A stretch of 34,720 nucleotides of DNA, taken from positions 1-34,720 of the forward strand of contig JALSTG010000175.1 of assembly GCA_026983875.1 (NCBI GenBank). The letters are read 5' to 3'. The number at the start of each line of letters is the position of its first letter. The first letter of the stretch is position 1. This DNA is from Campylobacteraceae bacterium (GTDB lineage Bacteria > Campylobacterota > Campylobacteria > Campylobacterales > Sulfurovaceae). The notes under the pieces are model-generated. The model ran no database searches. It had not been told where the DNA came from and worked only from the letters and a program-made list of their open reading frames with translations. The translations under genes and the position numbers were made by a program. Shown one piece after another: positions 27,731 through 34,720 of this stretch.

Positions 27731-29394
27731 GCCTGCTCCATTCGTTTGAGGTAATCACCCAGCATCACCTTGGGTTTGCAGTCGGCGCAGCAGTAGAGTG
27801 CGCGGATTTTGGCCCGGTCGTCGCCGAAGCGCGGAGCCATCATGGCGGCGATTTTTTCGATCGATTTGACCGTGGCAAACTCTTTGCCGCACTCGATGCA
27901 GCGAAAGAGTTCGTCGCGTGCCATCGTCTGTTTGACGAAGGAAGAGGGGGCCAGAGCAAAGGTGTCCCGGATCACCTCCAGGCAGTTCGCTTCGGGGCAG
28001 GCGGTTTCGCAGTAGCCGCAGTCGGTGCAGAGGGAAGCGTTGAATTTCAAAGTATTGTCCTCGGGATGGGCCGTCAGCGCCGCTACGTTGCAGACGCCGA
28101 CGCAGCTCATACAGAGGGTGCAGGCGGCTTCGTTGATTCGGACCGTACCGTAATGGATGTGAGGCCCCGTCTCCAGGATTCCCAGATCCTCGTCGCCCAC
28201 CAGATGAGCCATTCGGTAGGTAAAGATCTCCCGTTTTTTCATCCCCTCTTCGTTGATACTGTAGCGGCACTCTTCGATAGATTCTGCCTTTTCGATCGCT
28301 TCGCGGAGATCTTCGGCGTTTTGGCAGAGCCAGACGGCCTGTTTCCCGTACTTGCGCCGGAAGATTTCATTGAGCATCCGGACCGCTTCGGCCGTGCCCT
28401 TGGAGACGATATCTGTATAAAAGATCACTGCGTTTCCACTCTCTTGCACTAGGGTCAGCAGACGCACCTCGTCGAGAAACTTGCGTCCCTCCAGTCCCAT
28501 CGGCAGGATTCCGGCCTTGAGAGACATCGGAGGAACGTCAAGTTCCGAAGGTATCAAGAGCACTGCATGTCCCGCATAATATCGGGCCGCTTCGGCAAAG
28601 GCCATTCGCGGCATCTGGGAGAAATCCAGTGCGCCGGAGGGACAGACGCTGACGCAACCCCCACAGCCGTGGCAGTTGATCGGGTCGAACTTCAAATGAC
28701 GTTCCTCGTCGATTTTGAGGATGGCAACGGTGGGGCAGACCTCTTCGCATTTGCCGCAAGTCTCCTTGAGGGGGCGTTCGTGATATTGGCAGATATTTGC
28801 ATCGTAGAGGAGAAAGTTTTTGTAGCGGTATCGGCGGCTGTTTTCCTGCAAGCGTCGCAGGGCTTCTTCCCAACCGAGCTCCTTGGCGTCGTAGACTCCG
28901 CTTTGCTTCATGGCAAAATCCGGGGCATCGTACCAAAGAATCTGATCGGTTTCGAGGGAGGTGCGGAGGCGTTTGGCGGTAGATACCCGGAGGGCTCCGA
29001 TGTGTCCTTCGACTCCCGTGATCTCCCCAGGATGCAAATCAAGGGGCGTAAAGCCCTGCCGGGATAATTCTTCGATAAGTCCGGGAGGGAGTTCTTCCGC
29101 AACGATCAAAACCTTTTGACCGACCTCCTGTTCGTAGTCGATATCCTGGGCCAGATCAAAGACAAGGGTGCGGACTTCATAAAGCAGGGGAATATTGTGA
29201 ATCTTGTCACCGGAAGAGTCCAAGCTGTTGCGTAGGTAGTAATCTATTTCAGGTGCAATGATATGGGCATGAACCGTCGGACTATTGGCCACCAGGAAAT
29301 TTCCGGAGTCGGATTCTCTTGTCGTGACATGAATCGATTCATCCAGCGGGAAATCCGGTAACTGATCTGCCACCAGCAGATAAGGTTGATCCAT
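27727..29394 (-). CDS. Multi-[4Fe-4S] ferredoxin-like protein leading the fdh operon
   Basis: CGKCEEVCP, CHGCGGCVSVCPSGA, CTLCMSCVGVC, CTDCGYCETACPE, plus CIECGKEF and CCADCKP; start MDQPYLLVADQ after RBS GGAGGAG. Confidence 0.87.
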   Translation of the reverse strand: MDQPYLLVADQLPDFPLDESIHVTTRESDSGNFLVANSPTVHAHIIAPEIDYYLRNSLDSSGDKIHNIPLLYEVRTLVFDLAQDIDYEQEVGQKVLIVAEELPPGLIEELSRQGFTPLDLHPGEITGVEGHIGALRVSTAKRLRTSLETDQILWYDAPDFAMKQSGVYDAKELGWEEALRRLQENSRRYRYKNFLLYDANICQYHERPLKETCGKCEEVCPTVAILKIDEERHLKFDPINCHGCGGCVSVCPSGALDFSQMPRMAFAEAARYYAGHAVLLIPSELDVPPMSLKAGILPMGLEGRKFLDEVRLLTLVQESGNAVIFYTDIVSKGTAEAVRMLNEIFRRKYGKQAVWLCQNAEDLREAIEKAESIEECRYSINEEGMKKREIFTYRMAHLVGDEDLGILETGPHIHYGTVRINEAACTLCMSCVGVCNVAALTAHPEDNTLKFNASLCTDCGYCETACPEANCLEVIRDTFALAPSSFVKQTMARDELFRCIECGKEFATVKSIEKIAAMMAPRFGDDRAKIRALYCCADCKPKVMLGDYLKRMEQA

Positions 29395-29408
29395 CGTCTC
29401 CTCCAATA

Positions 29409-29425
29409 GTAAATAAAACTTTACC
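29409..29425. promoter_or_regulatory. Inverted repeat GGTAAA-N6-TTTAC (IR2) at the fdh operon promoter
   Basis: Minus strand GGTAAA-GTTTTA-TTTAC; next to TATAAT (29427-29432, minus); degenerate second site GGTAAAATCAATTTGATT at 29465-29482. Confidence 0.6.
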
Positions 29426-29426
29426 G

Positions 29427-29432
29427 ATTATA
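29427..29432 (-). promoter_or_regulatory. Candidate -10 box (TATAAT) of the fdh operon
   Basis: Minus strand ctcTATAATcgg, about 33 nt upstream of the proposed start at 29394. Confidence 0.5.
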
Positions 29433-29586
29433 GAGGTGGAGGGCTTATTTAAAACTGAAAATACGGTAAAATCAATTTGATTGTACAAAACATAAGTTCA
29501 ATTAAAATATAAGATAGTGTCAGATAATGAAAAAGATCTCACGATAAAATATATTCAAAACAGCGGCTGTTTCCGTCGCTTAGGAG

Positions 29587-30294
29587 ATGAAGGCCATGAA
29601 GCAGCACAAGAATACACTTGAGAATGATGCACTTTTATTGATCGAGCAGAACTTCTATTTTCTCCATCTTGGGATCTTTTTTGACCGTCTTGCCAAAAGG
29701 AATGATTTGACGCCTTTGGCAGAAAAAGTGCTGATGAAAACTTTTGACGACGATACAACCTATTACTTTGATACGATCCTGCTTCGGCATCTTTTGGAGG
29801 AGAGTTTTGATACAAGGGAGGAGGAGCCGACACTTTTCGAATATTTTGTCGAGTTTAACGCGATCCGGGGAGTCGCTATGGGGATGGTGGAGGCATTGAA
29901 GCTGCCGGGTCCTTTTCGGAAGTTTGTAGAGAAGAGGCTTTCGGAGCGCTATGCAGGCTTGGTCGATCTGCTCTCTTTTGTCCGTAATGTTCTCTCTCAT
30001 AATGTTCATGCCGAGATCGCCTTGAATCGGAAAGACTTCGAGGGGACACTCGGCAGGATTGTGCGACAGGGGCGCGATCCCAACGTCTCCTTGAAAGTGG
30101 ATTACCTGCGTGACCTGCCCGAGCTTCCGGTGCCTCGGGAGGGTTACGGTTTTCGATGTCATCTTGATTTCTCCACCCTTCGTGAAGGGACGCCGCTTTT
30201 GGAGATTCTCTCGATACGGGAGCTTTTCCTCTTGGCGGAATTTTGTTTCAATCTGGTCGTAGTCTATATGAGGAAAAGGCAAAAAAGAGTGTAA
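29587..30294 (+). CDS. Hypothetical protein, possibly HEPN-like (RNVLSH motif)
   Basis: 235-aa alpha-helical-looking protein with LLSFVRNVLSHNVHAEIALNRKDF, matching R-X4-H; RBS before an alternative ATG at 29596. Confidence 0.6.
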   Translation: MKAMKQHKNTLENDALLLIEQNFYFLHLGIFFDRLAKRNDLTPLAEKVLMKTFDDDTTYYFDTILLRHLLEESFDTREEEPTLFEYFVEFNAIRGVAMGMVEALKLPGPFRKFVEKRLSERYAGLVDLLSFVRNVLSHNVHAEIALNRKDFEGTLGRIVRQGRDPNVSLKVDYLRDLPELPVPREGYGFRCHLDFSTLREGTPLLEILSIRELFLLAEFCFNLVVVYMRKRQKRV

Positions 30295-30302
30295 TTCTCA
30301 TT

Positions 30303-30356
30303 GCTACACACTAAGCAATAGCCGATCTGACGGTTGCTCCCCTGGGATAGTGTAGC
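30303..30356. repeat. Nested inverted repeats in a convergent intergenic gap
   Basis: GCTACAC (30303-30309)/GTGTAGC (30350-30356) enclosing AGCAA (30314-30318)/TTGCT (30334-30338). Confidence 0.5.
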
Positions 30357-30378
30357 GAAGAGAGGGACATCGAAATAC

Positions 30379-30567
30379 TTAGACGGGGATGTCCCGTTCA
30401 TTTCTTCGATTGAGCAAGATGATACCGATGCTTCGAAAGCCGAAAAAGACCATGCGGATAAATTGCCATAGGATACAGTGACGCATGGCCCGCTGAAACT
30501 TACCGGGGATCATCGTGGTTTCGAACTGAGGGTCGGCGAAGTTGAGTTCCTCTTTGATGATGCTCAT
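30379..30567 (-). CDS. Small single-TM 'CILWQ' protein (copy 1)
   Basis: MSIIKEELNFADPQFETTMIPGKFQRAMRHCILWQFIRMVFFGFRSIGIILLNRRNERDIPV; 14 nt downstream of the SQR-like gene; similar to 33326..33502. Confidence 0.75.
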   Translation of the reverse strand: MSIIKEELNFADPQFETTMIPGKFQRAMRHCILWQFIRMVFFGFRSIGIILLNRRNERDIPV

Positions 30568-30581
30568 AGTTTTCTCCTTTC

Positions 30582-32051
30582 TTATTCGGGGATCAAAGTC
30601 CAGCCGGGATGGAGCTTGGCTTTGTAGATGAAGATGTGGTGGAGCAGGTATTTGATCCAGTGTCCGGAGACACCGATCTCTCCATAGGTGCGGCCGGTGT
30701 CCCGGCCGGTGCCCGGATACTTTTCGAAGTCTTTGACGATCGGATAGACGGTAAAGCTGATCGCCTGGCCTGCCTTGAATCCGGTTCCCGCCGAGGCGAC
30801 GCAGATGGCGCCCATTTCGGCCATCGAAGCGCTTCGCAGAGGGCCGTGCTCTCCGTTGAGTATGAGGTTTTTGATGGAGTGGGCGACCGCTTTGCCGATG
30901 GTGCCCGAGGGCATTCCGGTGCGTGGAGGCATCGGCGTGATCATGGTTCCGTTGGGAGATTTACGCGGCTTGGAGATCGGATGGGGAGGCGCAAAGGCGA
31001 TCCCGGCGGCGAAAATGTTGCCGTAGTCGGGGTTGTGGTAGGTCACCGGCCAGTCGCTGGCTTTCCACTCGGCGTAGGGTTTGGCACTGTAGTCGGCATC
31101 GACTTTCATGAAGCCGTTGGGGAGGAAGAGTTTGTCGGTGATCTCTTCGCCGGCTTTGTCGTAGGCTTTGAGTCCCACGCCGCTGAAGGGTGGAATCAGC
31201 ATCGCGAAATCGAACGCCTCTTCTCCTTCGCTACCGTCGATTTGCTCATAGCTGAGCTTGCCCTCCTGGACCTCGTTGACGTGGGCGTCGAGGAGCCAGT
31301 GGATTCCCCGCTCTGCGAAGAGGGATTCGCCCAGGAGTTTGGCGCTCATGACGTAGCCCATGGAGCCCAGGTGCATTCCGTCCATGCCAAAGTCGCCCAG
31401 GTAGGGTTCGTTGGAGATCCACTTGATATCGACCTTGTCCCGTATCCCGGCTTTGCGCGCTTCGTGCTCGATGTTGAGGATATATTCGAAAGCCGCCCCC
31501 TGGCAGGTGCAGGTGCCGTGGCCGGTTCCGACAAGGATTTTCTGCTTTTCGCCTCTTCGGGCTTTGTTGAAGATCTCCTGCAGTTCCCGGGAGGCATGCA
31601 GGGCATGATCGGCGGTGCAGACGCTGACGGTATGCTCACCGATCTGGCTGCCTTTACCCAGGCCCGGCGTCGCGCCGAAGTTGAGTTTGGGTCCGGTGGC
31701 ATTGATCAGATAGTCGTATTCGAGCTCCTCGCTTTGCCCCTCTTTGTTCTGCCCCGTGTATTCGATAGTGATAAACGGTTTTTCGTGTTGCTCGTCTCCT
31801 TCGGGATGAATCGAGAGCGCTTTGGACTGGCGATAGTCGATGCCGGCTTTGGCATAAATAGGAGCTAGAGGGAAGAGCACCTGCTCCTTGTTCATCCGAC
31901 CGACGCCGACCCAGATGTTGGAAGGGATCCAGTTCCAGTGGCTGTTGGGGGTGACGACGATCACTTCGTGGGCGTCCCCCAGCCATTTCTTCAGAAAAGT
32001 AGCCGCCGTATGTCCGGCGACGCCTCCACCCATCACGACGACTCGTGTCAT
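30582..32051 (-). CDS. Sulfide:quinone oxidoreductase-like FAD-dependent oxidoreductase (copy 1)
   Basis: MTRVVVMGGGVAGHTAATFLKKWLGDAHEVIVVTPN (Rossmann), Cys motifs SVCTADHA, GTCTCQGAAFEY, GAICVASAG; C-terminal amphipathic HHIFIYKAKLHPGWTLIPE. Confidence 0.78.
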   Translation of the reverse strand: MTRVVVMGGGVAGHTAATFLKKWLGDAHEVIVVTPNSHWNWIPSNIWVGVGRMNKEQVLFPLAPIYAKAGIDYRQSKALSIHPEGDEQHEKPFITIEYTGQNKEGQSEELEYDYLINATGPKLNFGATPGLGKGSQIGEHTVSVCTADHALHASRELQEIFNKARRGEKQKILVGTGHGTCTCQGAAFEYILNIEHEARKAGIRDKVDIKWISNEPYLGDFGMDGMHLGSMGYVMSAKLLGESLFAERGIHWLLDAHVNEVQEGKLSYEQIDGSEGEEAFDFAMLIPPFSGVGLKAYDKAGEEITDKLFLPNGFMKVDADYSAKPYAEWKASDWPVTYHNPDYGNIFAAGIAFAPPHPISKPRKSPNGTMITPMPPRTGMPSGTIGKAVAHSIKNLILNGEHGPLRSASMAEMGAICVASAGTGFKAGQAISFTVYPIVKDFEKYPGTGRDTGRTYGEIGVSGHWIKYLLHHIFIYKAKLHPGWTLIPE

Positions 32052-32082
32052 TTTTCCCTCCTTCTTTAATGACTTGTAAACA

Positions 32083-32088
32083 ATTATA
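32083..32088 (-). promoter_or_regulatory. Candidate -10 (TATAAT) for SQR-like copy 1
   Basis: Minus strand ggtTATAATtgt, about 32 nt upstream of the ATG at 32051. Confidence 0.45.
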
Positions 32089-32110
32089 ACCATCGATATA
32101 TAAAATAAAA

Positions 32111-32127
32111 GTAAAAAATTATTTACC
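32111..32127. promoter_or_regulatory. Inverted repeat GGTAAA-N6-TTTAC (IR3) upstream of SQR-like copy 1
   Basis: Minus strand GGTAAA-TAATTT-TTTAC, same architecture as IR1 and IR2, 22 nt upstream of the candidate -10. Confidence 0.6.
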
Positions 32128-32229
32128 AAGTAGGGGATATCAAATATCTTTGTTCATAAGGGGATAGAGATGTATTTATATATAGAGTTTCATTGTAAAA
32201 TTGTATTTTAATTATTATGTAAATGACTG

Positions 32230-32329
32230 TGGCGAGAGAGGGAAGGAATCGAACCTTCCGCCGGACGGTCATCCGTCCGGCCAGACGGGTTTGAAGCCCG
32301 CGGCGCCCACCAGGGACGCATCCTCTCCG
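32230..32329 (-). tRNA. selC: tRNA-Sec (anticodon UCA), CCA encoded
   Basis: Minus strand: D-stem GCGTCC/GGGCGC (6 bp), anticodon arm GCGGG-CTTCAAA-CCCGT, long variable arm CCGGACGG-ATGA-CCGTCCGG, T-arm GAAGG-TTCGATT-CCTTC, acceptor CGGAGAGG/CCTCTCTC-G-CCA. Confidence 0.95.
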
Positions 32330-32336
32330 TGGGTGG

Positions 32337-32352
32337 GGGAGATCAAACTCCC
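32337..32352 (-). terminator. Small hairpin GGGAG-TTTGAT-CTCCC between the PDF-like gene and selC
   Basis: Perfect 5-bp stem, 6-nt loop; no clear U-tract. Confidence 0.35.
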
Positions 32353-32362
32353 GATCCCTATT

Positions 32363-33214
32363 TTACGAAAAAATCGGCGAAGCGGGGTTGACCAGCAGCC
32401 AGGCGCCCAGAGCGAGAGCAGCGGCGGCGACGGTGCGCTTGACGATGACGCCGATCTGGTTGCCGATCTGGCAGGAGGAGCATTGACGGTACTTTTTCGC
32501 TTCGTATTGGGCATAGAAGAAATAGATCACCATCAAGACGAGGACCAGAGGAAAGGCGATTTTGTCGAAGGTATAGATTTTGGAGACGGTTCCTGCACTC
32601 CAGTCGAACCATCGGGCCAAAAGGGGCGTCAGCAGGGAAAGGCCCATGAGGATCAGGATTTTGTCGGTGAAACTGACGAAATAGTCTTTGTTGCTGAAGG
32701 TGGGGCAGACATCGCCGGTTTCTGGGACGAGACCCTTGCCGGCCAGGGCTTCGAGAACTTTTTCCCTATAGTGCTTGTCCACTTTATCCAGGGGGGTACC
32801 GCCGAAGAGGTAGTCGATCTTGCGCTGAATCGTCGTCGAGAGCCAGGGATCTTCGACTTTCATGGAGTGGGTGTTGCCCTCCCGATCTTCGTAGATCAGG
32901 CTGATTTTTTCGTAACGAGGGACGGTAAGCTCAATCTCGGGATAGTAGGCGGTGTGCTCTTTGTTGTCGAACATGCCCTCTTTTTTGAGGATACGGGGGT
33001 TGATGAGTTCCAGAAACTCTCCGTCCTCTTGTTTGATCAGGACGATATTGAAGGGGTGGGCGATCTGGATCGCCGCCAGTGCATCAAGGCCGTTGTCTTC
33101 CATCGTATCCTTCATATCCTGGAGCAACCGGGGGAGGCTCTCATCTTTGAAGTCCCGTACGTCGGTACACGCGAGGATCCGTTCATCGGGATAGACTACC
33201 AACTCTTTTACCAT
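32363..33214 (-). CDS. Peptide deformylase-like domain lacking canonical metal ligands, fused to a C-terminal membrane domain
   Basis: PDF-like framework NGLDALAAIQIAHPFNIVLIKQEDGEFLELINPRIL and TIQRKIDYLFGGTPLDKVDKHYREKVLEAL (cf. QHExDHLxG), then three TM segments and RQCSSCQIG. Confidence 0.78.
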   Translation of the reverse strand: MVKELVVYPDERILACTDVRDFKDESLPRLLQDMKDTMEDNGLDALAAIQIAHPFNIVLIKQEDGEFLELINPRILKKEGMFDNKEHTAYYPEIELTVPRYEKISLIYEDREGNTHSMKVEDPWLSTTIQRKIDYLFGGTPLDKVDKHYREKVLEALAGKGLVPETGDVCPTFSNKDYFVSFTDKILILMGLSLLTPLLARWFDWSAGTVSKIYTFDKIAFPLVLVLMVIYFFYAQYEAKKYRQCSSCQIGNQIGVIVKRTVAAAALALGAWLLVNPASPIFS

Positions 33215-33325
33215 AATTGTTCCTTGGTTTTGATGGCTACTCTTCGAAATATTAAAAAGAGGAAATATTTGGAAGAGTTTCCGGAAAGAGAAACAAACGT
33301 TTTGCCTCCGAAGAGGCGAAAAATA

Positions 33326-33502
33326 TTAGCCGTGGCTCTTTCTGACCACGACGAGCATCTTGATGTTGATGACGATAAAGCGGATGATCTGCCAGAGGAT
33401 GCAGGTCCGCAGGAACTTGACGAAGGGGGTGGGCACCATCGTCTCGAAGCTAGGCTCGTAAGGTCGGATGTTTTTCTCGATGGAATGGTCAACGCTTCCC
33501 AT
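33326..33502 (-). CDS. Small single-TM 'CILWQ' protein (copy 2), absent from the supplied ORF track
   Basis: Hand translation: MGSVDHSIEKNIRPYEPSFETMVPTPFVKFLRTCILWQIIRFIVINIKMLVVVRKSHG*; RBS aaaggagaac upstream; similar to 30379..30567. Confidence 0.75.
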   Translation of the reverse strand: MGSVDHSIEKNIRPYEPSFETMVPTPFVKFLRTCILWQIIRFIVINIKMLVVVRKSHG

Positions 33503-33531
33503 GGGTTCTCCTTTTCTTTAAATTCTTTTTC

Positions 33532-34720
33532 TTATTCGGGGATCATCGTCCAGCCCGGCTTGAGCTTGGCTTTGTAGATGAACATATGGTGCAGGATGTG
33601 TTTGATCCAGTGACCGGCCAGTCCGATTTCACCGAAAGTGTAGTCCAGATCCCGTCCGAGGCCGGGATACTTCTCGAAGTCGGGGACGACGGGATAGACG
33701 GTCAAGGCTGCCGCCAGACCGTTGGTCAGACTCTTACCGGCAGAGGCGACACAGGCCGCACCCATCTCGGCCATGGAGGCTTCGTGCAGGTGGGCGTTGG
33801 GTCCCTCTTTGATCATATCGACGACGCTGTGGGCGACGGCTTTGCCGATGATACCCGAGGGCATTCCGGTTCTCGGAGGGGTGGGGTTGATGGGGGTGCC
33901 TTTGGGGCTCTTCATCGGCTTAGAGATCAGATGAGGGGGTGCGAAGGCAATTCCCACGGCAAAGATATTTTTATAGGTGGGGTTTTGATAGGTTCGGGGC
34001 CAATCGCTTGCTTTCCACTCCTCATAGGGCTTGGGGGTGTAATCGGCATCGACTTTCAGGAAGCCGTTGGGGGCGAAGATCTTGTCGGTCATATCTTCAC
34101 CGTTTTTATCGTAGGCCTTGAGACCCACACCTGCGAAGGGAGGGATCAGCATGGCGAAGTCGAACTCCATCTCTCCCTCGGTGCCGTCGAGCTGCTCGTA
34201 GTGAAGTTTGCCCTCTTCGACCTTGCTCACATGCGCACCGATGGTCCAGTCGACTCCCCGCTCGACGTAGAGGGACTCGGCGAAGAGTTTGGAGCTGGCG
34301 GCATATCCTCCGCGCTTGAGGTGCAGACCGCCGATTCCAAAGTCGCCGAGGAAGGATTCGTTGGAGATCCAGTGGAAATCGATCATGTCGCGAACTCCGG
34401 CTTTCTGGGCTTCGAATTCGCAGTTGAAGATGTATTCGAAGGCTGCGCCCTGGCAGGTACACATTCCGTGTCCGGTACCGATGACGATCTTCTGCTTCTG
34501 GCCCTGTTTGGCCTTTTCGAAGACCTTGCGCAGTTCGTTATTGGCATGAACCGCATGGTCGGCGGTGCAGACGGAGACGGTATGGGGCCCGAGATTGCCT
34601 TTGCCGTCACCCAGACCGGGGGTGGCGTCGAAGTTGAGTTTGGGGCCCGTGGCGTTGATCAGATAATCATAGCTGATCTCTTCGGTCTGACCCTCTTTGC
34701 CCTGACCGGTGTACTCGATG
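33532..34720 (-). CDS. Sulfide:quinone oxidoreductase-like FAD-dependent oxidoreductase (copy 2), N-terminus beyond window edge
   Basis: Frame open to the window end (IEYTGQGKEGQTEEISYDYLINATGPKLNF...SVCTADHAVHANNELRKVF...GTGHGMCTCQGAAFEYIF); closely similar to copy 1. Confidence 0.8.
   Translation of the reverse strand, partial: IEYTGQGKEGQTEEISYDYLINATGPKLNFDATPGLGDGKGNLGPHTVSVCTADHAVHANNELRKVFEKAKQGQKQKIVIGTGHGMCTCQGAAFEYIFNCEFEAQKAGVRDMIDFHWISNESFLGDFGIGGLHLKRGGYAASSKLFAESLYVERGVDWTIGAHVSKVEEGKLHYEQLDGTEGEMEFDFAMLIPPFAGVGLKAYDKNGEDMTDKIFAPNGFLKVDADYTPKPYEEWKASDWPRTYQNPTYKNIFAVGIAFAPPHLISKPMKSPKGTPINPTPPRTGMPSGIIGKAVAHSVVDMIKEGPNAHLHEASMAEMGAACVASAGKSLTNGLAAALTVYPVVPDFEKYPGLGRDLDYTFGEIGLAGHWIKHILHHMFIYKAKLKPGWTMIPE

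Noticed and set aside
30609-31868. 419-aa plus ORF antisense to SQR-like copy 1
   Set aside because: Complement of a clear flavoprotein gene; Val/Gly/Asp/Phe-rich antisense composition.
32201-33577. 458-aa plus ORF spanning selC and the PDF-like gene
   Set aside because: Passes through a tRNA gene and is antisense to supported genes.
1-34720. CRISPR array, rRNA operon, transposase or integrase
   Set aside because: No regularly spaced direct repeats, rRNA-like sequence or recombinase motifs seen; selC can be an integration site in other genomes but no island signature is evident here.

Overview
High-GC Campylobacterota-like (epsilonproteobacterial) chromosome segment, inferred from gene content and protein signatures such as the kinase H-box AHQWRQPL. 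The left 10 kb is mostly housekeeping: Trx-MsrB, rpmE, rsmI, rlmB, a RodZ-like membrane protein, an aminotransferase, hom, yajQ, modA-mop-modBC and a TauE-like permease. The rest is centred on selenium, molybdenum/tungsten, formate and sulfur metabolism. It has a selA-selB operon whose reading frames overlap into a periplasmic-binding-protein/histidine-kinase/response-regulator set, an exported superoxide-reductase-like protein, a Wtp-type tungstate/molybdate transporter with a ModE-like regulator and fdhD, and a formate dehydrogenase operon. fdhA is read through an in-frame UGA (Sec) at 26057-26059 with a bSECIS-like hairpin. selC (tRNA-Sec, anticodon UCA) lies at about 32230-32329. At the right end, two SQR-like flavoprotein genes, each followed by a ~60-aa 'CILWQ' membrane protein gene, flank selC and a membrane-fused, apparently metal-ligand-less peptide-deformylase homologue. 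The strongest candidates for something undescribed are: (1) an inverted repeat GGTAAA-N6-TTTACC upstream of the SOR, FDH and SQR genes, possibly the operator of the adjacent three-component system; (2) the SQR + small membrane protein + pseudo-deformylase neighbourhood. All calls come from reading the sequence; no database search was run.
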